Part shown: positions 1-11,048 of the stretch, one piece after another
Numbering within the stretch: position 1 is the stretch's first letter
Layout of the letters: the number at the start of each line of letters is the position of its first letter
Assembly (NCBI GenBank): GCA_930367215.1
Contig: OV884060.1
Coordinates: 181,981,253-182,045,252 of the forward strand
Direction: 5' to 3'
DNA from: Pollenia angustigena
Lineage: Eukaryota > Arthropoda > Insecta > Diptera > Polleniidae
Length of the DNA: 64,000 nt
Program-made: the position numbers and the translations under genes
Notes under the pieces: model-generated
Told to the model about the DNA's origin: nothing
What the model saw: the letters and a program-made list of their open reading frames with translations, nothing else
Databases searched by the model: none

Positions 1-4
1 ATAA

Positions 5-62
5 AACAACAACCACACAGACAATAAGTTTTGCGTAAATAATTGTCTTTGTGGTTGTTGTT
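5..62. repeat. Imperfect hairpin at left edge
   Basis: AACAACAACCACA at 5-17 and the following AGACAAT pair with ATTGTCT and TGTGGTTGTTGTT at 42-62 around a 16-base loop. It is probably one arm pair of a small MITE. No gene is associated with it. Confidence 0.6.
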
Positions 63-120
63 ATATTTTTGCACTTTGCCTTTTTTGCAAGGGTGCAACT
101 TGTGACGTGAATACCCCCAA

Positions 121-168
121 TATAAAGTTACCTTCGGAAGGAAATAATTCCCAGTTTCTATTTGAGAA
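121..168 (+). repeat. Fragment of the CTTCGGAAGG dispersed family
   Basis: The text from 'ttaccttcggaagg' to 'cccagtttctatttg' recurs at 19321, 20240, 55820 and, inverted, at 48437. Here only about 45 bases of the family remain, abutting the palindrome cluster. Confidence 0.75.
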
Positions 169-171
169 AAT

Positions 172-485
172 TGTAACCATATTATGGTTAATATAACCAT
201 ATTATTGTCACCTACAACGATATTATGATTGAATTAGTCGTCCATCAAGAAGCCACAACCATATTATGGTTGCCTCTAAACATGTTATGGTTAAATATGA
301 CAATAATTTGTTTTACAATAAACAATAGTATTTTCCTCTTTTCCAAGAGCAACATGCTATGGTTGAAATCATACCATACTATTATAAGCGGTAAAAATAT
401 TTAAGTTATTATTAACCATAAAATGTTCAGAGGCAACCATAATATGGTTGTGGCTTCTTGATGGAGGACAATAATATTGTTAAAT
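172..485. repeat. Foldback element rich in AACCATATTATGGTT
   Basis: Arms at about 242-284 and 421-465 are inverted copies over 43 bases with one mismatch. Each arm itself contains the palindrome AACCATATTATGGTT, and degenerate copies (AACCATATTATTG, ACATGTTATGGTT, ATGCTATGGTT) lie between and outside them. This looks like a MITE with a reiterated palindromic subterminal motif. Confidence 0.7.
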
Positions 486-2230
486 GAATCATGAATGAAA
501 GTTTAAAATTTTCTTTGAAAATAGTTTTGTTGGAGGTTAACATATTAAAGCATGTTTTTTCTCTGGGTGTACTAAGTTTGTCATCCCGGGTGAAACTGTT
601 TTAATATTTATCTAAGACCCCATAAGGTTTATTTATTCTGGGTCCTTGAGTAATTCTAAGTCGATTAAGCCATGTCCGTCTGTATATGCGTCTGTTGTCA
701 CTTTCAAACGACTCAAATGGGAATATAAATATTAGCATCAAATTGTTTAGAATCCACCTAAGCAGTTTGGGATTGCAGTCCAGCACAATCGGTTCAGTAG
801 GAAAAGTGCTATAAATTACAATGTGGAACAACCACCCTAAAAAGTTTATCATTTGGTACAAAAACTAACATAACTAGTGGCGAATGCACATATTGATATA
901 AGATTATGCACAAATTCGTTATATATGACTAAAAATCATACTGTTTAATCGGTCCATAATTAACGATAAGCCGCATAAAAAGCCCACTCTCGGAAAAAAC
1001 CTTTAGTGTGCCTAAAAACGTAACAAATAATGCTATTGTAATATATTTGGTCCGCCACAGTTTAATATGGCTAGAAATCACGCTGTCAATTTTCGTGATT
1101 ATCAGTCCATATTTTACCATAGGCCCTATAAAAAACCTACTCTGTGAAAACAGTACGTCTAAAGCCCTAACAAATAATGCTTTTTTTAAATTTTGGTTTG
1201 TCATAGTTTTATATGAGTTCACTTAAAAAATTATTACAGTAACTGATTGTGGGTTATTAAATTCGTTTTCTGTTCTGTTAAATTCGAATAAAAATATAGT
1301 TATTTTTCGAATAATTTTATTTTTTTACATTTATGTTTGATATTCAAAAAACAAACTACCAAAAAATAATGTTTTATCGTATTTATTTTTTTATGTAGTT
1401 TGATTTTTGTCGTTTAAAATATAATGTTCTGTTCAAAAAATAAAAAATTTAAAAATGAATGTAAAAATCATTTGTTTTAAATGAAATGTAAATGATCCGT
1501 TTTTTAAGTGAATTTTAAGTTGTTTAAAATGAATTTTCGTTTAAATTTAACTACATAATATTTTGAGTGTAGCACTTACACTGTCAGCTATCCACATATA
1601 AAACATACTCTCGCAAAAAGCTTTAGAATGCGTAGAACCGTAAAGCGTTCAATCTGTCTTCTATTATAATAACATTTGGTCAGTCAAAGTTGTATAAGAC
1701 TATAAATTACTTCTTCAAATTTTGTGAAGATCGGCTCATAATTTACCATATGTCCCATATAAAGACCACTTCGGAAATATTCGTACTGTAGGTGGAGGGT
1801 ATCAAAGATTCGCACAGATGGATATATAACTCTAACTTATTTTCCTTTAGGAATAAAATAACTAGGGAAGTTGGAAACCATAGTATGTAACGTAATTTGA
1901 GAAAATTTAAAAAAGCGGCCTATATCTTGATTTATATAAAACTTAAAAAATGTTTAGGTTTTAGCGGTATTTTTAAAAAAATTCCCGCTAAATTAAATAT
2001 TTAGCGGTTTCTAGCGGTTTTGACGTCCGATTTGGCGGGAAATGTTCCAAAAAAGTTGGCAACAGTGACGATGTGTATACATACACAAAAAACAAAGAGC
2101 AAAAGAGCGTAAAACCAACAAATGCAAACGTAAACAAACCAATACAATGCCACACATGCAAAGCTTTCAATGTAGTGGTGCCCATACTTGTTGGCAACTG
2201 AAATTCACATTAATTGACATCTGGGCGATT
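486..2230. repeat. Gene-free AT-rich stretch with degenerate 145-bp units
   Basis: No supported gene; short open frames here are chance. At 921-1215 two diverged units of about 145 bases follow each other (each with ATATG-CTA-AAATCA and later CAAATAATGCT). A third relative at 1590-1815 ends in a GGTGGAGGGTAT motif. The same text recurs near 6480-6880 and 40700-40860, so this is interior of a dispersed repeat. Confidence 0.5.
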
Positions 2231-2237
2231 CTTTTCT

Positions 2238-2605
2238 GACGGGTGCAACATTTAGACGCTTTAAACGTCTTTTACTATAAGAAAGAAACACATTTACAAT
2301 TAAGTTATTTCTAGAAGGGGTAACATTTTTTATATACTATTGTTATCTATTTACAAGAATTTATATGAAACGATCAGATAGCCACGAGTGAGCTTTAAAG
2401 TGCATGACGGGTGCAACCAAATCGGCCCACTTTCATAAGATCATACCACAAAAACACAAAACTCTGTTAGTTTTTAAACTTTTATTGTATTATTCTTTTT
2501 TATTGTGAAAGATGAGATATCAGACGATGATTATCAAATCAAACATTGTAGAGAAATATAATCCAAGAATAAGAAATTTGCTCTTTAAGCCATGACGGGT
2601 GCAAC
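2238..2605 (+). repeat. Three copies of GACGGGTGCAAC
   Basis: Exact 12-mers GACGGGTGCAAC occur at 2238-2249, 2406-2417 and 2594-2605, spaced 168 and 188 bases apart, with unrelated sequence between them. Shorter GGGTGCAAC forms occur near 91 and 18034. The cluster lies upstream of the putative promoter at 2812. It may be a regulatory motif or the worn core of a tandem repeat. Confidence 0.5.
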
Positions 2606-2811
2606 ATGCAATGCATTTTCTGTTCGCGCCAAATCTATGAATCTTAATGATTCGAAGTGCACAACAAATTTATATATAAGCTTACGTCTAAAAAATTATA
2701 TTATTATAAAATATAGATATTTTACTTTAAATTGGTATCAAAAAAGTATCAAATAGTGTGATTTGAAAAATGATGTTAAAAGTTGTCTAGAATAGAATCG
2801 CCCATCTCTAC

Positions 2812-2845
2812 TATATATTTTCGGAAGCCGGCAACTCAACTAAAG
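2812..2845 (+). promoter_or_regulatory. Putative TATA promoter for the small Cys-rich ORF
   Basis: TATATATT at 2812-2819 is followed about 25 bases later by CTCAACT, a weak initiator-like match. The following 290 bases would be the 5' leader. Supported only by spacing and by the ORF downstream. Confidence 0.35.
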
Positions 2846-3132
2846 CTTTTCATAAACAATCAACACACAAATTATTTGTAAAATTTTTTGTAATTATTAG
2901 CACTTAGAAGGCTCACAGCTGAAGCGAACCAAGTCAGAAAAAGACAGATCGAAGGTATTTTGAGGTTGAGTAAATAAACTGCCATTAATTTCTTCGAAAA
3001 GGAGAGCCATTAACTTCGATTTTTAACCGTTATCTTAGTGATTAAACACTTTTTGACTAAGTCCGTTCCAGAACTGAATAGAGTAAAACTTTGCAAAGAA
3101 CTTCCGTCTAGTTTTAAACTTTCTTATATTTC

Positions 3133-3432
3133 ATGACCCTACACCCCCACATCCCCAAGATCGAATTTAGAACTCACAGACGACACTGTCCAGGACTGTC
3201 TAAGCGTACCTTCTTCAAAGAAGTACCTTGCTGTTGTGCCACACCCACGCAAGAAATAATGCTTGGTAATGTTGGTCAACTACAGCGTTTTGAAGACAGC
3301 AAATTTTCGTCGAAATGTTGCCAACCAATGTGCCGTAAAATATGTGCAAAATACAATGTCTATTTACAGTGTTGGACTAAATTGTTGGCACAGAAAACAC
3401 CAACTTTACGATTAAATAAGGAGCCTTGTTAA
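3133..3432 (+). CDS. Putative small cysteine-rich protein (99 aa), unrecognised
   Basis: I do not recognise this protein. It is an intron-free frame of 99 codons ending in TAA, in a locally GC-richer stretch, with ordinary insect codon use (CTG, AAG, GAC, TGC all used), unlike the AAA/TTT-dominated chance frames nearby. Cysteines cluster as CCC near residue 35, as CC and C-x3-C in the middle, and one is the last residue. It is basic, with RTHRRH early and many lysines, and has no signal peptide or membrane segment. The ATG context (ttcATGacc) is weak, and no clean AATAAA follows within 100 bases. Upstream are a TATA box at 2812 and three GACGGGTGCAAC motifs. It could be a rapidly evolving small gene, for example germline-expressed, or an exapted repeat. 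Confidence 0.5.
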   Translation: MTLHPHIPKIEFRTHRRHCPGLSKRTFFKEVPCCCATPTQEIMLGNVGQLQRFEDSKFSSKCCQPMCRKICAKYNVYLQCWTKLLAQKTPTLRLNKEPC

Positions 3433-3538
3433 AGTGATTTTTATTACAAATATTTTTACTAGATAGAATGATAGAATTTCCCACAAAATTCACTTTGGTT
3501 CTGTTCAAAAATTTTTTTAAATTACCTACTTACATGTA

Positions 3539-3600
3539 AGAGTGCTATATTCGGCTGTGCCGAATCTTTGATACCCTCCACCGTCAGTTAGAAAATTTGA
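3539..3600 (+). repeat. Dispersed repeat end with TTCGGCTGTGCCGAA
   Basis: GTAAGAGTGCTATATTCGGC continuing into TGTGCCGAATC and then a TACCCTCCACC motif marks one end of a dispersed family. Related ends lie at 8822, 28886, 30084 (inverted), 38876 (inverted) and 16217. TTCGGCTGTGCCGAA is a short palindrome. Confidence 0.7.
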
Positions 3601-3695
3601 ACATTTTTGTGCTGTCACCGATTACAATGAAACACCGCATTTCATTCGATTTTTTTGTCGCATTTTTATTTTTTGTGAATTTTTAAAGAACAAAA

Positions 3696-4646
3696 AATAA
3701 TCACCCCTATCGTGAAAAACTTTTCCCTCGTAATTTTTCCCCTTTTCACACATTTGCGATCATGAACAACTCCCATGAAAGAATGTAATTCAAAGGAGAA
3801 TAATAACGTGAAAAAGTGTTCACGGGAAAAAATTCCCCTTATCGTGAAAAATTTTTCCCTCGTAATTTGTTCGCATTTCCCTTAGATTTTCTCATTTTAT
3901 TTTTGCTAGGGAACAGAACATGTATGTAAGAAGCTCCTCCTATATATCGAATATTGAGGGTTAATAAAGTTAAAAAGGCATATCGGTTTGCTCATTAAAA
4001 TGCAAAGCAACAGGTAGATTACCTGCGGATTTGTAAAACTTTCGATTGACTTGGTGGCAGAATTTTGGAAAATATTTTACTACATTAAATTTAAAAAGTG
4101 CAAAAAACTAACGTTGTAATCAAACTACCCCTCCAATAATAAATAGTTTAATTATTTTAACTTTTCTTTAAAATATATACTTGAATATTTTTGAACAAAA
4201 ATTTCATTGATTTTTAATTTTTTTAGGCCCTTAATTTGTAAAACGCAACGCAATGTTTAAAATAACATTGAAAGCAAAAACAGTTTCAAAAATTTGTCAA
4301 AATTTTGTTGTTGCTTTCTATAGAAATACATATTGCATTTTAAAATTATCAACGCCACAAGATATGCAGCGTTTAAAATTTAAAAATTCAATATACATTT
4401 CTATAGAAAACAACAACAAAATTATGAAATATTTTCGATTTTGTTTTTGCTTTCAATATAATTTTTGGCGTTTGCGTTTTACAAATTTAGGGCCTTAATC
4501 TTTCTTCTTTTTCTTACATTCACTGGAACTGATAGCGTGAAAAATTTTTCACATGAGATTCACGATTGCTTTTTTCCCTTCAAGGGAAATGAAAATTTCA
4601 TGGGAACAAAAATTCCACTTGTTATTCACGATAGGGGTGATTAGTT
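3696..4646. mobile_element. Inverted-repeat DNA element of about 950 bp, with a nested MITE
   Basis: AAATAATCACCCCTATCGTG at 3696 matches the reverse complement of the text ending at 4646. Subterminal copies of CGTGAAAAATTTTTCCC and GAAAATTT text recur inside. No transposase is visible; a second MITE (4226-4494) is inserted in it. Confidence 0.75.
4226..4494. mobile_element. MITE with TTA target duplication, nested
   Basis: Terminal inverted repeats GGCCCTTAATTTGTAAAACG and its complement bound 269 bases; the flanks are TTA at 223-225 and TTA at 4495-4497. TTA duplication with GGCC ends is typical of PIF/Harbinger-type MITEs. The interior is itself palindromic. The 81-codon open frame across it is a by-product. 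Confidence 0.85.
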
Positions 4647-4879
4647 TTTTTTTCAAAAATGTAACTATATCTCTGAAACTACTGGGCAAATTTAAAAGCA
4701 ATGTAAGCACGGCTTAAAGATAATAAAGAAAATAGTTTTGAGTGTTTATTTCGAAAAAAACGGTATGTTGACTTTTGGCAACAATATGCGTTTGGTACTT
4801 AAATTACTAAGGGATGAATAATTGTCATATTCATATTTATATTACATACAGGTGTTTAGAAAATTGTTTCTATTTATGA

Positions 4880-5700
4880 AACAATAGAAAGCAATTGCGA
4901 TTTTTGTTCTGGCGCAAAGCAATCTTACATTTAGTGCACTCGGTCCGTGAAAATCCATTGCACCCTGGAAGTTTGCATCTGTTTTTACTAGAACACCTAT
5001 TTTCATTACGCCCTATTCCATCGGTTTGAATATCTTGTGTCAGTATAGGTTTTGTGGGTCTGCCTTTCTGATTGAAGGTCTTCCTAGTTTGTTTTCATAT
5101 GTTTTGTGGAAGCATAATGTTTCCGCCAGGTCTGATCTAAAATCTAGCAATGTAGTGTTTGGGTTGTTCTTTTATAGATTACTCATGAATTTATTACATT
5201 CATATCTGTCATATGGTAAAATAATCAAAAATACCACTTTCGGCTGTACATTCTTATTTTATATCTGCCCAAAAAGCTATCCATAACGTCAACTCCTCCC
5301 ATATGGGCTTTATAATATTTGGCTATTTTGGGACAAGTTATTGAATTTGTGGTTTTTGCATTTTGTCAAATCTATTGGCAGTTTCAACTGGTTCCGCGCC
5401 TACATAATTTGATGCTTACGTAACAAGCTTATTGTCCTTCCAGCATGTCACAGAGAAATCCATACTTTAATAATTTGTAACAGATTTTATTTATTGTCCT
5501 TCCAGCATGTCACAGAGATATCCATACTTTCATAATTTGTAACAAATAAAAACCCCGTGCAACAGACCGTTTCATAAATTCTTTTGCGGCAGGTAATTTG
5601 CAGTTCTTTCCAAGCAGATTTCTGCGAATTGCGCCCAACGAGTATATTTCCTGAGTCCTTGGTAATACTTTAGTGAAACAGACGTTTAACAATTGTCGAA
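4880..5700 (-). pseudogene. piggyBac-like transposase remnant
   Basis: Read on the minus strand across several frames, this is the C-terminal half of a piggyBac/PGBD transposase. In order: IRRNLLGKNCKLPAAKEFM near 5600, SNYVGAEPVETANRFDK near 5400, a GG-VDVMDSFLGRYKIRMYSR block near 5260, and a terminal cysteine-rich finger at 4890-5010 (CKLPGCNGFSRTECTKCK, then NKNRNCF). Frameshifts and stops separate the blocks, and the N-terminal half is not visible, so it is dead. The GGVD block carries the last acidic residue expected of the piggyBac catalytic set; that assignment is from family knowledge. Confidence 0.8.
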
Positions 5701-5889
5701 ATAAATTACCTGGTTCATTTTACGGGGAATTGAACGAAACAGTCTAACCAAACATAACCGTCTATTATTATTTATATATGTCACAAACGCATGTTGTAGA
5801 CAATTGCCAACTTACATTTTTTTTTTTTCAAAAATATTTATTCAGAAATAAGATGACCACCCCATAGCTAACATGTCAACAGATGCAAA

Positions 5890-5970
5890 TTTATTTTTCT
5901 TTTCCTCTCTCTCCTAAAAACTCAAGACTTGACGAGTCAAACTTGACGTGTGTGAACCGGCACTTAGAAA
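5890..5970 (-). repeat. Copy of the CACACGTCAAGTTTGAC family
   Basis: The text CTCAAGACTTGACGAGTCAA followed by ACTTGACGTGTGTGAACC recurs inverted at 24100-24180 and again at 55998-56111. Only a half-element is present here. Confidence 0.75.
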
Positions 5971-6039
5971 GCTTTATGCTTTTATTTCTGGTTTTTAAAA
6001 AGTTAGTTTGAACAGATATTTTTTGTAAGAGTGTTTTCT

Positions 6040-6280
6040 GGGGCCTAATTCTGGCAGTCGTGATCGAGTACTTTCTCGATTCGAAAGCAATTTTATTTCT
6101 AATTCTTTCAGTCGATACTGAACGGATCGAAATTTTTTTTTTGTATTGTGAAACTCAAATAAATGCTTTACAATACTGAAAAAATAATTCCGATTCGTTC
6201 AGTATTGACTGAAATAATTAGATATCAAATTGCTTTCGAATCGAAAAAGTACTCGATCACGACTGCCAGAATCAGGCCCC
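6040..6280. mobile_element. MITE of 241 bp with GGGGCCTAATTCTGGCAG ends
   Basis: The ends GGGGCCTAATTCTGGCAGTC and its near-perfect complement extend about 60 bases into the element (CGTGATCGAGTACTTT, TCGAAAGCAATTT). CTG flanks both sides, a possible 3-base target duplication. A diverged second copy lies at 8465-8645. Confidence 0.85.
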
Positions 6281-7281
6281 TGGTATTGAAAAATCCAAAT
6301 TAGAACAAATTTCGGTAGTTTAGTGAAATTTGTTATTGCGTCTTATAGTTTTCAATAAGTTTTCAGGAGGCTGCTTAATATTACAAATTTGTATGGTATT
6401 GTTTCTGGCCATTCGAATCTAAATTGGACCAAATTTTACCACAACATCTATGTTTGTTTGTTACGTATTTAAATTATATCCCAGAGTGGGCGTTTTATGG
6501 GGAATATGGTTAATTATAGACCCATTTTCACGAAATTTTTTACTGTGATTTGAAGTCTTATGAAACTACGAAAGACCAAATTTTGCTACAAACACATTAC
6601 TCGTTTCGGAGATTATGCTTTGTTTGGGACCTACATTGGGTACATTGTAGACCGATCTTTACGAAGTTTAACAGTGTGTTTTTTAGTCCTTTAGAACTGT
6701 GACATACCCAATTTTATTACAAATAGCATCGTCTCTTACGGTTTAAGGTGTACTAAACTGTTTTCCGAGACCATGCTTTATATGGGGCCTATGGTAAATT
6801 ATGCACCGATCTTTACGAAATTTAACAACTAGTTATTGAGAAAGAATCTGAGCCAAATCTTATGTCAATCGTAGCATTATACCACAGTTTATATTAGTTT
6901 TTGTAACAAAGTTATCAAACTGAACCGATTTTGCTGGGTTTCAATCCGAAACTGCTTAGGATAACTAGAATCAATATAAGACCTTTTCTTATGAGTTTTA
7001 CGAAAGTGAGCGTGTTTTCAACAGACGGACATGGCTAAATTCAATTAGAACTACTCAAGGAGCCAGAATATATAAACTTTAGGGGTCTTAAATGTACATA
7101 ATAAAAAAGTTTCACATGGAATGAAAACTTATGGCGTTTTCTTTTCTAAAAAACAAGTGTTGCATAAGTGTTACATGTGACTTGGCAACATTTTTAAATG
7201 CTCCACTAATTTTTAAGAAGTGCTTCATTTTTACGTTTACAAAAGAACACAAATTTCGGCATTAAACAATAAAGTACAGTT
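6281..7281. repeat. Gene-free stretch of degenerate dispersed repeat
   Basis: At 6480-6900 the text 'ttatggggaatatggttaat' then 'agacccattttcacgaaa' recurs at intervals of roughly 130-150 bases (6500, 6650, 6790). It is related to 921-1215. No gene is supported. Confidence 0.5.
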
Positions 7282-8032
7282 ATACTACATTTACACCTAC
7301 GCCAAATCTAGTACCTACGAAATTTCGAGCCAAATCTAGTTGTTTTTGACTAGATTTCCCATACAAAGCAAAATCTACTTCGTGACTAGATTTCGACGAA
7401 ATCTACTCAAAATCTAATAGTACTTAATGATGCAACTATGGTTTTTTCAATAAAGCACTAAAAAATACCTCCATGCACAAGAAAAATGACATTTAAAAAA
7501 AGACAAAACAAAAATTGTTAAAAAAAAAATTAAAAAGTTTAATAAAAACTGTAAAAATATAAAAAAGACGAATAATATTGATAAAATAAATATCGTTGAT
7601 TACACTACGTGACAAAATTCCAAAAAAGTCGTGACCAAATGAATCTGACAGCTAATCATTATGTAAAATTTTCCGCTGAATCCGAATATGAAAATTTTGG
7701 AAGATATTTGCATTTCAGTCACAGCATCTTTTTTAAAAACACAAATAACGGTTATTTTGGAATATCTCAGATTCAGCGGAAAATTTTACATAAAGATTAG
7801 GTGTCAAATTCATTTGGTCAAAAAATTGTCACGTAGTGTTATTAATAAAAGGTAATGCAAATTTTTAAATGTATATTTCTTTTTGTGTTTGTATGTGTAA
7901 TGAAAAAACTTTTAGTCAGTTGTTTTGTTATAAAACAAAATTTCGCTAATGTCAAAAAATGTAAACGCACTAGATTTCGAAGAAGATTTTAAATCAAATC
8001 TACAAGATTTCGGCCTAATGTAAATGTAGTAT
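7282..8032. mobile_element. Inverted-repeat element of about 750 bp, carrying a nested MITE
   Basis: ATACTACATTTACA at 7282 pairs with TGTAAATGTAGTAT at 8019-8032. Subterminal AAATCTAG/TAGATTT motifs with TTTCG are repeated near both ends. A second MITE sits at 7603-7838. Confidence 0.7.
7603..7838. mobile_element. MITE with long TIRs and TTA target duplication
   Basis: CACTACGTGACAAAATT at 7603 pairs with the complement ending GTCACGTAGTG at 7838; similarity continues for about 80 bases (CAAATGAAT, GTAAAATTTTCCGCTGAATC). TTA flanks both ends. The 63-codon frame inside is a by-product of the palindrome. Confidence 0.9.
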
Positions 8033-8464
8033 TAGCGCAAGGTAAATTCAATTACAGCCAACAGAAACAACAGATGTTTTTTGCATTGCATTGTTAGGGT
8101 TTACCGGTCGAAACTTACCACCACCTTGTACTGAATTCGCCTTGATGTAGTGCTGCACTCTTGCCCCTTTATTTAATATGAGTGTTGAACATGTAGCATT
8201 TTTTTTAATTTTAAAGGGAACATCATCAGAAAAGAACGATTTACACTTTTAAAATAACACATGTTTTTCAGAAAAGAACATAAAAAAATGTAAAAGGCAG
8301 AATAAATGCAGAATTTTACTCAGAAAAGAAAACGCCATTAGTATACCCTCATTCACTGAAAAAAATTCCCAGTTTTTTCTACCACTTTAAATAAGAATTT
8401 AAAAAATAATACAAACAATTATTGCACCTCATAAGATAAAAAATTAGTAAAAAAAATCTTTCAA

Positions 8465-8645
8465 CTCAGTCGATTTGGAAGCAATTCTATTTCTTTTAGT
8501 CGATACTGAACAAATCAAAATTATTCTTTCAGTGTTGTATTTGAGTTTTCTCAACACTGAAAAAATTAATTCGATTCGTTCAGTATCGACTGAAAGAAGT
8601 AGAAATAATCGAAAAAGTATTCGACTGCCAGAATTAGCCCCCAGA
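8465..8645. mobile_element. Second, diverged copy of the 6040 MITE
   Basis: The blocks TTTTAGTCGATACTGAACAA, GATTCGTTCAGTATCGACTG and CGACTGCCAGAATTAGCCCC match the 6040-6280 element. The left end is eroded. Confidence 0.75.
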
Positions 8646-8821
8646 TTTTTAAACCTAATTTCCTATGAAGATCTGTTTAATAAACCTCTTTATAGATCTA
8701 ATCAACATTTTTATGAATAATTTTATTTATTACTTACTTTAACAATTAAAATATTTTTTTTTAAACAAATGAACTTATAAACTTAACTTAAATATTCAAA
8801 GACATTAAACTAGAAAAAATG

Positions 8822-9416
8822 TTATATTCGACTGTGCCGAATCTTAAATACCCTTCACCTAAGTTGTTTTGTATGAACCCTATTCGGGAGGACACTTGTA
8901 TGGGGGGTCAGGTAAATTAATTAGCTTGACTTAGCTCGTTTTCATATAACTAAGCCAAATTTGGCCCCCTTGCTTGCTTATATGTTGTTAGGTGCTATTG
9001 TGCCAAAACCATTATTTGGTAAGAAATAGGGAGTTATTTATTAATAAATCGGGCATTTATAAACCGATTTTTTCTTCTGCCCATATAAGGCAGAGGCAAC
9101 GGTTTGAAATTAAAAAATCTGATTTTGACAGCGCGTTTAATAGTGAAGTTGGCTGCTATTATACAAAAATAATGGAAATTTTGCTGGTTTTAAGTCAATC
9201 TAGCGGTTTTATTATTAAGATTATTGTATGACGTGCTAAATTCCCAATTTTTTATATTTGATAAATACACTGAAATTTATTGTTGAGGGAAAGCTAGCTT
9301 CTATGCGCATTTCACTGGTTGCTTAGGCCAGATCATCAGGAAACCTTTTCCTTGTTTTTATTTCATCTATGTGGGATTTATTAGACAAGAGTGTTAACAC
9401 TAATGTTCGTGACTTA
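8822..9416. repeat. Gene-free; dispersed repeat end plus a shared 57-base block
   Basis: 8822-8868 is a diverged TTCGACTGTGCCGAATC repeat end. 9239-9296 (AATTCCCAATTTTT through TTATTGTTGAGGGAAA) is almost identical to 24011-24071. Nothing coding is supported. Confidence 0.55.
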
Positions 9417-9721
9417 AGCTGGAGGTCTACCTCACTCGTGACACGCATTTTCGCTGTCTACGCAGATGTCAAAAAAGTAGTATCTGTGTAGTTATATGTA
9501 ACAAGTTACATGCACCAAAGCGTAGAATGCATTGAGGCGTTGAATGCGAAAAGTAGGTTTACTTTCTACTTTTGTAAGCGTTTTGACAAATGAAATGTAA
9601 TTTTTACTTGTGAAGATGCCGCATAAAAAGCTTTGCATGTAACTTGAAACATAGAACGCATGGAAGGTATAAAAATCATACAATGCGTAGAGGCGAAAAC
9701 GCGTGCTGTGGACATCCAGCT
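9417..9721. mobile_element. MITE of 305 bp with TTA target duplication
   Basis: AGCTGGAGGTC at 9417 pairs with GACATCCAGCT ending 9721; the arms continue through CACGC-TTTTCGC-TCTACGCA. TTA flanks at 9414-9416 and 9722-9724. Confidence 0.8.
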
Positions 9722-10638
9722 TTAACGTTGACGCTTTTATTTAGGTATGACATGAAAAGCTAAGCTGAATAAAACGTTCCGCCTTCCGCTCTTATTTAGG
9801 AAGTGCTGTTACAAAAGGAATACGTTAAAGTTGTGTGATAGTGTAAAGTACCCTTGAGCAATAATTAAATTTAACAAACGTTTATTACGGAAAACTTTCA
9901 TAGAACCTTTGTTTTGTAAACCTTTATTATATTTAAAATACTTAAATGAATGCACAAGCATATAAGTTGAATGGAGACATCAAAAAGAAACGGCTAATGA
10001 GTTACGTTAGAGGCAGCCCTGATCTTTTGCTCATATCTTGGTCATTTCTGAACCGATTTGTTTGTAGTTTAATAGCAAAATATTCCCGTGTAAAATAAAT
10101 AAACTACAACAACTTATTTTAAGCAACACACGGACTGACGGTATAAACTACTAACGGAATGACAAACTGTGCCCATGTTCTGTAACTCCCGCGTCAATAA
10201 ACTTTTCGATTGGAATGTGAGAAATGAAAAAAACAAGCAATTGTTTTTCTCACTTAAGGCTAGTTTACACGGTAATACAATGTATTACGACTTTGTAGAA
10301 TCAAAATAATATGAAATTCTCTCCGTGTTTAAAAGAAAAAAAAAAAGAAAAGTCTGTTGTAAGTATATGTCATGTTTACACGGATGGTATAAGTAAAATC
10401 AAAAATAATAACAAAAAAGCAGACGTTTATAGTTTTACAATTTTTACAAGAACAACATGAAAATTTCCTGAGTTGATTTTAGTTGTTTTTGTAATTGTAT
10501 AAAAATGTTACCACCTTCAATATATTCTGTTAAAATACACCTCTGGTATGATGAGAATACATAAGTTTTTAAAATGGCTTAGAAAAAAAAAACCATTTAA
10601 CGACCGCTTGTCAAATTTTGTATTCCTATTCTCTCTTA
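9722..10638. other. Gene-free AT-rich stretch
   Basis: I see no gene, RNA or clear element here. Text around 10100-10260 and the poly-A-rich 10330-10440 is unremarkable. Confidence 0.4.
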
Positions 10639-10845
10639 CACTCAATTTACATGATGAATTTTATGACGTCCGATTTAAGACGTCATTTTTTGTTTGGCAG
10701 CAAGCGGTGTAAAAAAGATAGAGGAAGAGAAAACAGAAATCATGTCTATTTTTCTACCCTTCTTTCTTCTCTACACCGCTTGCTACCAAACAAAAAAATG
10801 ACGTCCAAAATTGGACGTCATAAAATTCATCATGTAAATTGAGTG
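10639..10845. mobile_element. MITE of 207 bp with near-perfect TIRs, TTA duplication
   Basis: CACTCAATTTACATGATGAA, then TTTTATGACGTCC and TTTGTTTGGCAGCAAGCGGTG, reappear inverted at the right end: about 70-base arms. TTA at 10636-10638 and 10846-10848. The arms contain the palindrome TGACGTC twice. Confidence 0.9.
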
Positions 10846-10849
10846 TTAT

Positions 10850-11048
10850 ACCGCATTTAGACTATGCAATTAACGCCGAGTTTTTTTTTCTATTTTCTTT
10901 TAAAGTAGTTACTACGAAACTCTTTTCACATTTACTTTTACATTTTTTTCAACTTTATCAACCCCGGTTTCTTCCCTACACCTCTTGCTAACACACAAAA
11001 AGTTGCATGCGAAAGTTGCGGCGTTAATTGCATAATGTAAATATGGTC
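10850..11048. mobile_element. Small inverted-repeat element abutting the previous MITE
   Basis: ACTATGCAATTAACGCCG at 10861 pairs with CGGCGTTAATTGCATAAT at 11019-11036; weaker pairing extends outward to ACCGCATTTA / TAAATATGGT. Confidence 0.75.

Noticed and set aside
4253..4498. 81-codon frame
   Set aside because: It lies within a TTA-flanked MITE and is palindromic.
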